Source: Olivibacter domesticus
GTDB taxonomy: Bacteria > Bacteroidota > Bacteroidia > Sphingobacteriales > Sphingobacteriaceae
Assembly: GCF_900109575.1 (NCBI RefSeq)
Contig: NZ_FOAF01000001.1
Span: 1,521,662-1,585,661 of the forward strand
Length of the DNA: 64,000 nucleotides
Direction of reading: 5' to 3'
The position numbers and the translations under genes are program-made. Shown piece by piece: positions 25,934 through 34,120 of the stretch. A model generated the notes under the pieces. That model was not told the DNA's origin and searched no databases. It worked only from the letters and a program-made list of their open reading frames with translations. Every line of letters starts with the position of its first letter. Position 1 is the first letter of the stretch.

Positions 25934-26461
25934 TTATAATACCTTATTCAGATTGAGGGATGAGCGTTGCATGTTATTATCCGGTAAGCCCATAATTTCC
26001 ATTAAACTTTCGGAATTGTGATGGTAAATGTTTTTTTCTATATTATGTTCTATAAAATCAATAGCCTTAAGCAAAGCCATTTTATCTACATTATGATTAA
26101 TAAACCCCTCATTAGTATGAGCAACAGCTCTATTTGCGGCAACTAACACTTTAAATATCTCATGCTTGTCATTATGGTTTAATATATCTTCTTTATTTAT
26201 TGCCATAATAATACCCATTTTTATCACATCACCTTCATGTTCTTTTAAATCGTTCAACTCCTTTGCGTTTCGGGGCAGTTTTATTCCCATTTCGTCTAAC
26301 AAAAGCCTTACCATCATTATCGAGATATCCTTTGCACACCTATATAAATCTCTTATGTTTTCTATTTGACTGTCTGATAAATTACTAAATCGTTCACGAT
26401 AAGTAATAAGTAGATTTAGACGATGTGGTATGTGTTTGTTCAGGTAATCGATCTTATCCAT
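25934..26461 (-). CDS. HEPN-like helical protein
   Basis: A 175-aa helical protein with VLVAANRAVAHTNEGF, in which Arg and His lie one turn apart (Rx3H). This is a variant of the HEPN catalytic pattern, and the AANRAVAH string recurs in Bacteroidota hypothetical proteins. It lies 39 bases upstream of the RNLLVH protein on the same strand. The atypical spacing may mean a non-catalytic HEPN partner, such as a minimal nucleotidyltransferase/HEPN-type antitoxin, but that is speculation. Confidence 0.55.
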   Translation of the reverse strand: MDKIDYLNKHIPHRLNLLITYRERFSNLSDSQIENIRDLYRCAKDISIMMVRLLLDEMGIKLPRNAKELNDLKEHEGDVIKMGIIMAINKEDILNHNDKHEIFKVLVAANRAVAHTNEGFINHNVDKMALLKAIDFIEHNIEKNIYHHNSESLMEIMGLPDNNMQRSSLNLNKVL

Positions 26462-26543
26462 GTGTTTATAATTAGGGTTGACGTTATGGTATATTAAATC
26501 TGATAATATCTATCGTTTTTTCGAACCAATCGTTCGTTATAAA

Positions 26544-27125
26544 TTAAATGTCAAAGACATCTTCGGATGACCATGGCCCATCATATTGAACATCCCTTAT
26601 TCGAAAATGACTTGGCACATGGCTAATTTGCAGAGAAGCGGCGTGTATTCGCTTGTTTGGACAATTTTTCTTCCAAACATAATAATGATTTATCAACGAA
26701 AGGGCTGATAGAGAAAGTATTAAATTCTCGAGGTTCGCCAAGTGATAATTGAGAGACCGATCGTGCTTTAAGCTATTATATGCTTTCCACCAAATGGGGC
26801 AGCTTGCTCTTTGCCAGCCTTTTAGAGGCTCGAAATGTTTCTTAAAAAAAAGTACGTCTACTACGTGATCGGTAATAGTAGGATAACTCTCCAAGATTGT
26901 GTCTGCGATGTTGTCAATATTGGCTCTAGGATATTGCGCTTTAAATCCCGGATGTAAAATTTCACAAAGTTCTTTTGCTACTACCTCAAACTCCGAGCAA
27001 GTTGCAAAAAATGTGAGTGAAATTTCAGTTGAAAAAGTTTGGTAATTTCTTTCATCAACCTCGACAAACGAGGATATCTCTTTGAATTTGTCTTCTAGAG
27101 AGAAAAAGTAGTTGTAATAATTCAT
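26544..27125 (-). CDS. HEPN-like protein with WWKAYNSLKHDR motif
   Basis: A 193-aa protein with PIWWKAYNSLKHDR (residues 110-123), a motif recurring in HEPN-like bacterial proteins where the KHDR tail carries the conserved His and Arg. The N-terminal half is helical. It sits first in the run of three HEPN-like genes, after a small secreted protein. Different motifs and lengths argue against recent duplication, so the three were probably assembled or diverged long ago. Confidence 0.6.
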   Translation of the reverse strand: MNYYNYFFSLEDKFKEISSFVEVDERNYQTFSTEISLTFFATCSEFEVVAKELCEILHPGFKAQYPRANIDNIADTILESYPTITDHVVDVLFFKKHFEPLKGWQRASCPIWWKAYNSLKHDRSLNYHLANLENLILSLSALSLINHYYVWKKNCPNKRIHAASLQISHVPSHFRIRDVQYDGPWSSEDVFDI

Positions 27126-27141
27126 CGGTTTAATGCAGTTT

Positions 27142-27579
27142 CTATTTTATTCTTCTTTGATATCTCCAAAAATCGTATGAGGAAACGTAATCCCAGTACT
27201 GAAATATAATCCCAGTCTGCGCTTCCCCAGCCTGTTCCTCAATGAAAGTTAGCTGTATAAAATTCCCAGAACGTGCTGTGCTTCCTAAAGCAATTGACTT
27301 TATTTGCTTCGCTGGATCTTTTACTAAGAAAGTCATTTCCCCTTTTGCGGGATGATCAAAAAGAATCTTTTCCACTTCAAGATCGTAAGTGTCTCCAATA
27401 TTTATGTATTGCCCTGTTATCACAACTTCAAAAGGGTCGCAGAGAGACTCAAGGGGAGTCTCAAACTCACCAAAAAATCTGCAAGCATTGACTTGAAAAG
27501 TTTTCTTCTGGATGTTCTGCGAATAGCTGGCCAACGAGGAAGTTGCCAACGTAATTAAAGTTGCAAAGATCACTTTCAT
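27142..27579 (-). CDS. Secreted protein, unknown
   Basis: A 145-aa protein with a signal peptide (MKVIFATLITLATSSLASYSQ) and a beta-rich mature domain with two Cys (ACRFFGEF, SLCDPFEVV) that probably form a disulfide. It ends 17 bases before the WWKAYN gene on the same strand. No family recognised. Confidence 0.6.
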   Translation of the reverse strand: MKVIFATLITLATSSLASYSQNIQKKTFQVNACRFFGEFETPLESLCDPFEVVITGQYINIGDTYDLEVEKILFDHPAKGEMTFLVKDPAKQIKSIALGSTARSGNFIQLTFIEEQAGEAQTGIIFQYWDYVSSYDFWRYQRRIK

Positions 27580-27716
27580 AACGATTCACTTTTGCTAATG
27601 TAACATACTAAGGTTTAAATTTATGCATTTCTATCATCAGATTATTACGGGAAACCATAAATGGGATAATTTTACAAATCGTCTTTAGCCGCAACATCAA
27701 CTAAGGATTGTTCTCA

Positions 27717-28322
27717 TTAATCTCTTTTAAGTTTCGGAGAAACAGTCCATCCTTCAATGTGAACACCCTCATGTCTTAAATACCTATATAGCGTGGCTTT
27801 GCTTTTTATTCCCAATGAACTGCATATTTCACCGGTTGTCAATTGGTTTGTTTTATAAAGGGCTCCTGCCGTACTTGCCGTTTTCTTAGCTTTTTCACTT
27901 AAACCCTTCGGCCGACCTCCTATACGACCACGAGCTCTGGCGGATGCAAAACCGGCCTTGGTTCGCTCTTTAAGCACCTCCAATTCGTTTTCAGCAAATA
28001 TTGATGAAAGCATAAACCAAACGCGCCCCATCTGGGTTCGTGTGTCAATCCCTTCTTTAATAGATACGAATTCGACTCCCTTTTCTCGAAGTTCAACCAT
28101 CAACTTTATGAGCTGTAATGTCGTTCGCCCAAGTCTATCAATTCTCCAAACTGCGATTACATCTCCTTTACGGATTTGATCAATCATCTTTTCGAACTGC
28201 GGCCTGTTTTTCGTGGCACTCATTTTTTCTTCGAAAATATGATCGCAAATAGACTTTAATGTATCTTATTACAAATCCCGATTCTGCTCCATTTTCGAAA
28301 CACGTATATATCCAGACACCAT
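27717..28322 (-). pseudogene. Serine resolvase/invertase gene interrupted by two adjacent stop codons
   Basis: The full frame from ATG at 28322 encodes GYIRVSKMEQNRDL, containing the catalytic Ser9. Two consecutive TAA codons follow (18 and 19, where relatives have Gln and a variable residue), then DTLKSICDHIFEEK and, without any frame change, the rest of a normal resolvase: WRIDRLGRTTLQLI, AENELEVLKERTKAG and a C-terminal HTH (TTGEICSSLGIKSKATLYRYL). A shorter protein of 168 aa from Met34 (start 28223) would lack the catalytic Ser. It is probably a recently inactivated mobile-element resolvase left at the edge of the island. Confidence 0.85.
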
Positions 28323-28528
28323 AGTACAATAAAATGTGTTTGTTGCAATTTACTGTAGCTTGTTTTTAAAAACAACAAAAATGAAATTTGACAATATTAT
28401 TTAAGCAATTTCTAGGCAGGTTCAAATTTACTTTCAAAAAGAAAAGAAATAGTGCATTAAAACGGACTTTTTTTGGAATTGTATAGATCTTTAGTTTTAA
28501 CGATATTTACGAAATTTTCCTAAACATT

Positions 28529-29962
28529 ATGAACATAGCAATAATTGTCGGGGTAAGCGAATATTCTAAACCCGGAAACAACTTACCAGGCTGCAAAAAA
28601 GATGCAGAAATAATATTTAATATCTTATCAAAAACAGAAAAGTTCGAAGATATTCTATACGTTAACGAATATTCTCCCAGTGCAATTATAAAAGCTCAAT
28701 TTACTGATTTTATAACAAAGCATAAGGAGGATTCAATTCAAGAGCTTTTTTTCTACTATACTGGGCATGGCGATTTCAAAAATGATGAATTCTATTATAT
28801 CCTCTCTGATTATGAGGCAAGTAGACGAAATCAAACTACTTTACAAAATGGAGAAATTGATAGTCTGTTTAAGACGTTAAGTCCCGCGCTAGTTATTAAA
28901 GTAATCGATGCATGTAAATCAGGACAAGCGTATGTAAAAGATACGGAAGCTATATCTAAATATTTTTCAGAAACGCAAACTAGGTTCAATAATTGTTATT
29001 TTCTTAATTCATCATTAAGAAACCAATCTTCTTATCAATCGGCAGATATTAGCGACTTTACTCAAAGTTTTGTCGACTCAATCAAAGCTCGCGGAATCAC
29101 TGAAATTAGATATAAGGATATAATAGATTATATTTCAGATGCATTTGAAGGCAACCCATATCAAACGCCATTTTTTGTTATCCAAGCAGAATATACGGAA
29201 AAATTTTGTTATATCAACGAAGCTTTAAATGGATACTTACAGAACCTTTCCATCCTTACGCCAGCAACAGCCCCCAAAAATAAAGAAGAAATAACTCTCC
29301 TAGAAAGAATCCAAGAAGACGCTGCTGAATATCTTACTAAAGATGAAACTATTAAATTGTTAGAGAAAATCAAAGACGACATAAAAAAGTTAGCGGTACC
29401 ACGCAAACTTGATGAAATATTTACTTTAGAAGTTAAGTTCTTCGAGGATTATGATGTAGTTATCAATAAAGACACAATAGGCAAATGGCTTGATGATAAC
29501 ACGCACCAGTTCTTTGCGAGGTCAAAAACTAAACTACTCCCTAAAAATCAATTTGGGATCCGATCGGCACTTAGGTTTAATTTCACTAGTGATGTTCTAT
29601 TGGATAGAAATGATTACGACGTAATCCGAGATGGCTTTGATTTAGAAGTAGAAGTGCCCTATAAGTCAATAGAAATCACATTAAACTCGAAGTATCCAAA
29701 TGTAGATGGCTATACAGCAATTATTGTTTACCTTGTTTCCCAAAAAGCTATCCGATTTTTCTACTTCATCACAAATGTAGTATCAGTTAACTGGGATGTA
29801 AAAAAAATTAATCGTAATATAAATTGGATATCCTCTGAATATTCAATGAAAGATCAAACTAGTATAGAAAGCGAGATGAAAACAATTTTCCAATCACTTT
29901 TAGCACAAGTTGACGAAGACCTTAAGGAAAAATTTCCTGATTCCAAAACACCTAGTAGTTAA
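28529..29962 (+). CDS. Caspase-like (peptidase C14) protein
   Basis: A 477-aa protein. The N-terminal caspase-fold domain (1-230) has IIVGVSEY at the first strand, catalytic His80 in FFYYTGHGD and catalytic Cys129 in VIDACKSGQ, so it should be an active protease. The C-terminal 240 residues form an unknown alpha/beta domain. Bacterial C14 proteases act in type III CRISPR, CBASS-like, Avs-like and gasdermin defence modules, usually processing a partner. No gasdermin-like gene is evident next door. The upstream resolvase remnant and downstream HEPN gene place it in an accessory, probably defensive, island. Confidence 0.85.
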   Translation: MNIAIIVGVSEYSKPGNNLPGCKKDAEIIFNILSKTEKFEDILYVNEYSPSAIIKAQFTDFITKHKEDSIQELFFYYTGHGDFKNDEFYYILSDYEASRRNQTTLQNGEIDSLFKTLSPALVIKVIDACKSGQAYVKDTEAISKYFSETQTRFNNCYFLNSSLRNQSSYQSADISDFTQSFVDSIKARGITEIRYKDIIDYISDAFEGNPYQTPFFVIQAEYTEKFCYINEALNGYLQNLSILTPATAPKNKEEITLLERIQEDAAEYLTKDETIKLLEKIKDDIKKLAVPRKLDEIFTLEVKFFEDYDVVINKDTIGKWLDDNTHQFFARSKTKLLPKNQFGIRSALRFNFTSDVLLDRNDYDVIRDGFDLEVEVPYKSIEITLNSKYPNVDGYTAIIVYLVSQKAIRFFYFITNVVSVNWDVKKINRNINWISSEYSMKDQTSIESEMKTIFQSLLAQVDEDLKEKFPDSKTPSS

Positions 29963-30283
29963 AATGCTATTACAATGACCTAACTATTTTTGATACTAGT
30001 AAGACGGAATAATAAATTCGTGAGACATCCAAACACCTATCAAGGTAGTTTTTTTAATCGACTGCCAATTTTCGTTTGCTCTTCTGCTTCAATGCTGCTA
30101 GATTAGTTAAGGTCAAATGACACTGAGACTGGGCATGCGGTGAAGGCGTCTAATTCCATAAGAGCGAAGATGTTTTCCGCTATGATTTTAAAGACCAATT
30201 AGTAGAATAGGTTGTGTAAAAGTACTTAGACTCAGTATACCTATACAGTCATCGTGGACATCGATGTAGTGCTCCTTGTAAAA

Positions 30284-30313
30284 AAAAGACCCGCAAAAAA
30301 TTGCAGGCCTTTT
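30284..30313 (+). terminator. Terminator-like hairpin
   Basis: AAAAGACCCGCAA-AAAA-TTGCAGGCCTTTT, 13 positions with two mismatches, followed by T-rich sequence. Confidence 0.6.
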
Positions 30314-30389
30314 AAATATCTAAGGAAGCAGCAAGATAATGCGGCTCTGCACCAGTCCAGTTACCCTCTGTCTTCCTTCTTTATCTTTG

Positions 30390-30413
30390 GATATTGAACA
30401 AATGTTCAATATC
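30390..30413. promoter_or_regulatory. Perfect 24-bp palindrome, candidate operator
   Basis: GATATTGAACA-AA-TGTTCAATATC lies 92-115 bases upstream of the HEPN gene start. Two turns of exact dyad symmetry with a 2-base centre suit a dimeric repressor. No regulator is encoded next to it. Confidence 0.5.
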
Positions 30414-30435
30414 TTTACGTCTCAATCTGAATCTC

Positions 30436-30459
30436 CCAATAACAATGCAAAGTTATTGG
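30436..30459. promoter_or_regulatory. Inverted repeat, candidate operator
   Basis: CCAATAAC-N8-GTTATTGG, an 8-bp inverted repeat, lies 46-69 bases before the HEPN gene start, in the region where the promoter should be. Confidence 0.45.
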
Positions 30460-30504
30460 TATACTAATTAATAAACAAAATTTATTTTAATTTTATTTAT
30501 AGCA

Positions 30505-32298
30505 GTGCAAATCCTATACCACAAATCACCGGGGTTAACTATTATCCAAAAATTTTTTATCGAAAGAAGTATAGAACTTCTGTATCGAAGTACAATAGAT
30601 TCTTATCGTGTAAGAGTAAAAAACCCAAAGACTATCTTAAACGAACTGCGTGAAACCATATTCGCTTATGAACGAGGACAGATAAAGCACTTTATTGCTA
30701 TTGCTTCTACTGAAAGGGGTAAATATGCACTAAAAGACGAAGCGCTTGATCTGCTCGAATCTCAACCTAATTATCTTAGATATCAAACCTTCTCCAATGA
30801 ATACTTCATATCCGTGCTAAAGACCTTGGACGAAAAAAATTATAAGCGGGTTCGGGATTGTTTGGGTGTATTACTGAAGGAAAATAAAGATTATCTTAGT
30901 TATGTGCTAACGGGTCTGATGCATTTGCTAAATGAAAGTCCAGAAACCGACCTACAGCTAACTGACTTATTGAAAAAAATTGACACTACTCTAAGTATTT
31001 TATACACAGAGCTATTGGAAATTGGCTTTTCCAAGGGTTTTCTATACCGCTTCATCTATGGCGTATTTGTAAACTCCTCAGATGATATTAACTTTGATGC
31101 TGCCTTTACAACCTTTACTGAAAGGCTTACACTTGATACCATATCCTATACTATTATCTTCAGAATTGATACAACTAACAAGATTAAAGAATCATTTCAA
31201 ACCATAGATGATATATCCAACGTTTGTTCTGAATTAGAAGATCTAAATCACCTTGAAGGGAACAAGGAATTCGATAATTTTGTTGCTCCTAGACTCAACA
31301 GATGTTACGTCAAATGTCGCGTCTCTGCCACCGATTATCTCTCGGCATTAAAGAAAGCCAAAGCATCTCTTGCAGAGAATCTGGATGTACTTAACCTCGG
31401 TTTCGGTGATGAGCATTTACACATACATTCACGTGTATTGGTGGTAGACGAAAGTAATCCAACTGGAGCTCGCTTTCAGGAAAGTAAAAATTTCCTCGAC
31501 GGGAAATATAGGGTGGCACAAGATCATTATCAGAACTTCATTGACAAGTTGCCAACGATCGTTACACAGGGAAATATCAATAGAGAAACTAAAGAAAAGA
31601 TCAAATCGGCCATTCGTTATCTTCGCTTAGGTAATGAATCTACAGAAGTAGAGCATAAGTCTATAAATTATTGGATAGGCTTGGAGTATCTATTTTCAAA
31701 CTACGAAAGCGTCAATACTATTAACAGAATAAAAGACTACTTTGTTGCTTGTCATTCCTTAAGCTATGTAAAACGAAATGCTTTTGATTTTCATAAAACG
31801 ATTTCAAAACTGGAGCCGAGCGAGTTGGATTTGTTAAATCATTATAACAACAACCCGATAGTCTGCCTGCAAAACCCTGAATTCTATACAGAGGTAGCAT
31901 CTGCCTTTTGCGAAACACATCCACTAATTAGTTTTCGCGCGCAGTTACTGAGAAGTACTTTATGTTCTTCATCTAACCAAAATGAAATCAAGAAATATGT
32001 TGAACGTCACCAGAAAAATCTGATTATTCATTTAACAAGGATATACCGCTTACGTAACGAGATCGTTCATGATGCTGCTACGAATACTAATAACGAAAGT
32101 ATCGCCTCCAACCTGCGATATTACCTTACCTTTATTCTCAATGGAGTGATCCACTACTTGAGTCGGACTGATAATGAAAATGCAAGTATTGAAGATTACT
32201 TTACTATGAACGAGATTTATCTTGGAAATATCAGTTACGGCAAATGGAATTTAGAGAATTTGCTAAAGGTAGACACGCCTATTGATTTCATTCATTAG
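30505..32298 (+). CDS. Large HEPN-domain protein (ApeA-like organisation)
   Basis: A 597-aa protein; GTG is the best start, because the upstream open frame lacks ATG. It is mostly helical. INYWIGLEYLF in the middle resembles the start of the C-terminal HEPN domain of ApeA-like proteins, and YRLRNEIVHDA carries the HEPN Rx4H motif (Arg517, His522). ApeA proteins are single-gene anti-phage RNases that cleave tRNA; whether this protein belongs there is uncertain. Two palindromes upstream suggest tight transcriptional control, as expected for a toxic protein. Confidence 0.65.
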   Translation: MQILYHKSPGLTIIQKFFIERSIELLYRSTIDSYRVRVKNPKTILNELRETIFAYERGQIKHFIAIASTERGKYALKDEALDLLESQPNYLRYQTFSNEYFISVLKTLDEKNYKRVRDCLGVLLKENKDYLSYVLTGLMHLLNESPETDLQLTDLLKKIDTTLSILYTELLEIGFSKGFLYRFIYGVFVNSSDDINFDAAFTTFTERLTLDTISYTIIFRIDTTNKIKESFQTIDDISNVCSELEDLNHLEGNKEFDNFVAPRLNRCYVKCRVSATDYLSALKKAKASLAENLDVLNLGFGDEHLHIHSRVLVVDESNPTGARFQESKNFLDGKYRVAQDHYQNFIDKLPTIVTQGNINRETKEKIKSAIRYLRLGNESTEVEHKSINYWIGLEYLFSNYESVNTINRIKDYFVACHSLSYVKRNAFDFHKTISKLEPSELDLLNHYNNNPIVCLQNPEFYTEVASAFCETHPLISFRAQLLRSTLCSSSNQNEIKKYVERHQKNLIIHLTRIYRLRNEIVHDAATNTNNESIASNLRYYLTFILNGVIHYLSRTDNENASIEDYFTMNEIYLGNISYGKWNLENLLKVDTPIDFIH

Positions 32299-32413
32299 CA
32301 AAACCTGTATATGTTATTCAATAAATATATTGCTTGGCCCGGCTATGCCAACGATAAGGTTGCGCACTACGGTATTTAACAAACTTTTATGACATATTTA
32401 AGAAGGGGCGGTA

Positions 32414-32438
32414 GTCTAATATATATTATCCATTAGAC
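32414..32438. terminator. Inverted repeat between the convergent HEPN and repressor genes
   Basis: GTCTAAT-N11-ATTAGAC, a 7-bp stem in an AT-rich context, located between two convergent genes. Confidence 0.45.
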
Positions 32439-32511
32439 CACTCTCTTAAATTCAGTATTCTTTAGTGTTGCAAATATAATATATATTTCTTTCGATGACT
32501 CTACTGTAGGG

Positions 32512-33309
32512 TCACCCCTTATTGAGCTGCTTTTGCATGTTGACAATAAGTTGTTTGATCTCTTGTAAATCGGTTTCTGGCGCAGGCAAACTATCTGTCT
32601 GGTGTTTAATATACTGCCAGATTTCAAGCACTTCATTCACCGGTACCGTGTAAGGCTGGTAATCCTTATTGAGAGAGCGGAGCAATAGCGTGCCATTCTT
32701 CTGCAGGCTCACCTGCTTGAACACAAAGTCCTGCTCGCCCTTTAAAATTACAATACAAGGTGTATTGGGCTTTAGCGTCTTCCAATCCTGCACATAACGG
32801 GCTACTACATCGCTTCCTTCAGGTATGGGCAGCATGGAATCACCCGTGGTGGGGAACATGCGGTAGGTGCCTCCCCGAGGTAAATTGGGCATTGAAAATT
32901 TTGGCAGCGTGGCCAGAAATTCCGGATCGGCATAACCGGCTGCATAACCCGCCTTAGCTTTAACCGGTACATACTCCATGTTCTCTTTATTATCTGGCGT
33001 AACAGTAATGGAAAGCACCCGGAGGTTTTTGCCATTGATATACTCTTTGGAACCAATTTCCATTTTGCGCAGCTCGTATTCGCTCCAACGGCCAAGGTCT
33101 TGCTTGAGCAGATGATCCAGCGGTATCTTAAAAAAATCGGAGATCTTGATAAGATCTACCAGGGGTGGATTTTCGGTTTGCCCGTTCTCCAATGCAGTAT
33201 ACTTGCTGCGTGTATAACCGAGCTGTTGCGCCAGGTGTTCCTGACTGAATTTTTTGCGGTTCCGCAGGAAACGGAGATTGCTATTAAAAAAAACTTTTGC
33301 GGCTTCCAT
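32512..33309 (-). CDS. LexA/CI-like repressor: XRE HTH plus S24 peptidase domain
   Basis: A 265-aa protein. The N-terminal XRE HTH (FSQEHLAQQLGYTRSKYTALENG, residues 21-43) is followed by a linker with Ala-Gly bonds (AKAGYAAGYAD, about 118-128) as a possible self-cleavage site, then an S24 domain with nucleophile Ser158 (TTGDSMLPIPEG) and general-base Lys198 (DFVFKQV). It is divergent from imuA-imuB-dnaE2-alkB with a 70-base intergenic region carrying three TGACAA half-sites. It is therefore the likely damage-responsive repressor of the mutasome and of itself. A decayed copy lies at 42524-42990. Confidence 0.92.
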   Translation of the reverse strand: MEAAKVFFNSNLRFLRNRKKFSQEHLAQQLGYTRSKYTALENGQTENPPLVDLIKISDFFKIPLDHLLKQDLGRWSEYELRKMEIGSKEYINGKNLRVLSITVTPDNKENMEYVPVKAKAGYAAGYADPEFLATLPKFSMPNLPRGGTYRMFPTTGDSMLPIPEGSDVVARYVQDWKTLKPNTPCIVILKGEQDFVFKQVSLQKNGTLLLRSLNKDYQPYTVPVNEVLEIWQYIKHQTDSLPAPETDLQEIKQLIVNMQKQLNKG

Positions 33310-33325
33310 TTTGTATTGTTATTAT

Positions 33326-33358
33326 TGACAACATTCATATTGTCACCAATAATGACAA
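33326..33358. promoter_or_regulatory. Operator with three TGACAA half-sites between repressor and mutasome
   Basis: TGACAA (33326-33331), TTGTCA (33340-33345) and TGACAA (33353-33358) form two overlapping inverted repeats with 8- and 7-base spacers. They lie centrally in the 70-base gap between the divergent repressor and imuA genes, so one bound repressor could close both promoters. Confidence 0.65.
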
Positions 33359-33379
33359 ATGTAAAAATTAATTCGGGAT

Positions 33380-34120
33380 ATGGAGGCCATATTGGAAAAA
33401 AAGTTGAAAGTGGAGGAGCTGCGCAAAATGATTTTGGCAGCGGAGGGTTTTTCCATAGCGAGCGAAAGTGATAACCTGATCAAAAATATAGGCCCTATGG
33501 AGCAGGCTTTTCCTACGGGAACCTTCCCATTGGGCGCTATCCATGAATTTATCAGCAATGATGTAGAGCAGGCAGCTGCATCAACGGGTTTTATTTCCTG
33601 CCTCATCGCCCAATTGATGCAACAAAAAGGCCCCTGCCTCTGGGTGAGCATAGGCAACAGGCTCTTCCCGCCATCACTGGGGCGATTTGGGATTGCGCCC
33701 CACCGCATCATCTTTATCAATCTAAAACAGGAGAAAGATGCGCTGTGGGTAATTGAGGAGGCATTGAAATGCTCTTCATTGGCAGCCGTTGTGGGCGAGA
33801 TTCGCGATTTGGACCTAACCGCCTCGCGCCGCTTGCAACTGGCCGTGGAGCAGAGCAGGGTAACGGGTTTTCTACATCGTTACCGACCCCGACGAGCGCA
33901 GAACCTGGCCTGCGTGTCACGCTGGCAGATACGCCCACTCAGCAGCCGCTTAGATGGCAAGCTGCCGGGCATTGGCCGCCCAACATGGCTGGTTGAACTG
34001 CAGAAAATACGCAATGGCAAGCCGGGTACCTGGCAGATAGAGTGGGTATCGGGCCGTTTCCATTATATGGACAAACCGGCACCGGCAAGAAAAGAAATAT
34101 ATACGAAAAAGGCGATGTGA
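33380..34120 (+). CDS. imuA: ImuA-like RecA-fold protein
   Basis: A 246-aa RecA/SulA-like accessory protein of the translesion mutasome. Visible family features are the FPLGAIHEFI strand-helix, SIGNRLFPPSLGRFG, and RRLQLAVEQSRVTGFLHR near residues 150-170, followed by CVSRWQIRPL and the C-terminal WLVELQKIRNGKPG. ImuA proteins link RecA filaments to ImuB and DnaE2. It overlaps imuB by one base (TGATG), indicating translational coupling. Regulation is probably by the divergent S24 repressor. Confidence 0.88.
   Translation: MEAILEKKLKVEELRKMILAAEGFSIASESDNLIKNIGPMEQAFPTGTFPLGAIHEFISNDVEQAAASTGFISCLIAQLMQQKGPCLWVSIGNRLFPPSLGRFGIAPHRIIFINLKQEKDALWVIEEALKCSSLAAVVGEIRDLDLTASRRLQLAVEQSRVTGFLHRYRPRRAQNLACVSRWQIRPLSSRLDGKLPGIGRPTWLVELQKIRNGKPGTWQIEWVSGRFHYMDKPAPARKEIYTKKAM

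Larger units (their letters stand above)
29963..30504. other. Intergenic region with terminator and two palindromes
   Basis: No intact gene in 542 bases. It holds an imperfect terminator hairpin at 30284-30313 and two palindromes at 30390-30413 and 30436-30459 before the large HEPN gene. The string encoding FCFNAARLVKV near 30070-30110 vaguely recalls the end of IS transposases but is too short to call. Confidence 0.6.

Noticed and set aside
30070-30110. Possible IS transposase remnant (FCFNAARLVKV)
   Set aside because: Only about a dozen residues resemble a transposase end, with no inverted repeats or neighbouring matches.
29963-30283. Hidden gene in the gap after the caspase-like gene
   Set aside because: No frame longer than about 40 codons with plausible composition was found on either strand.
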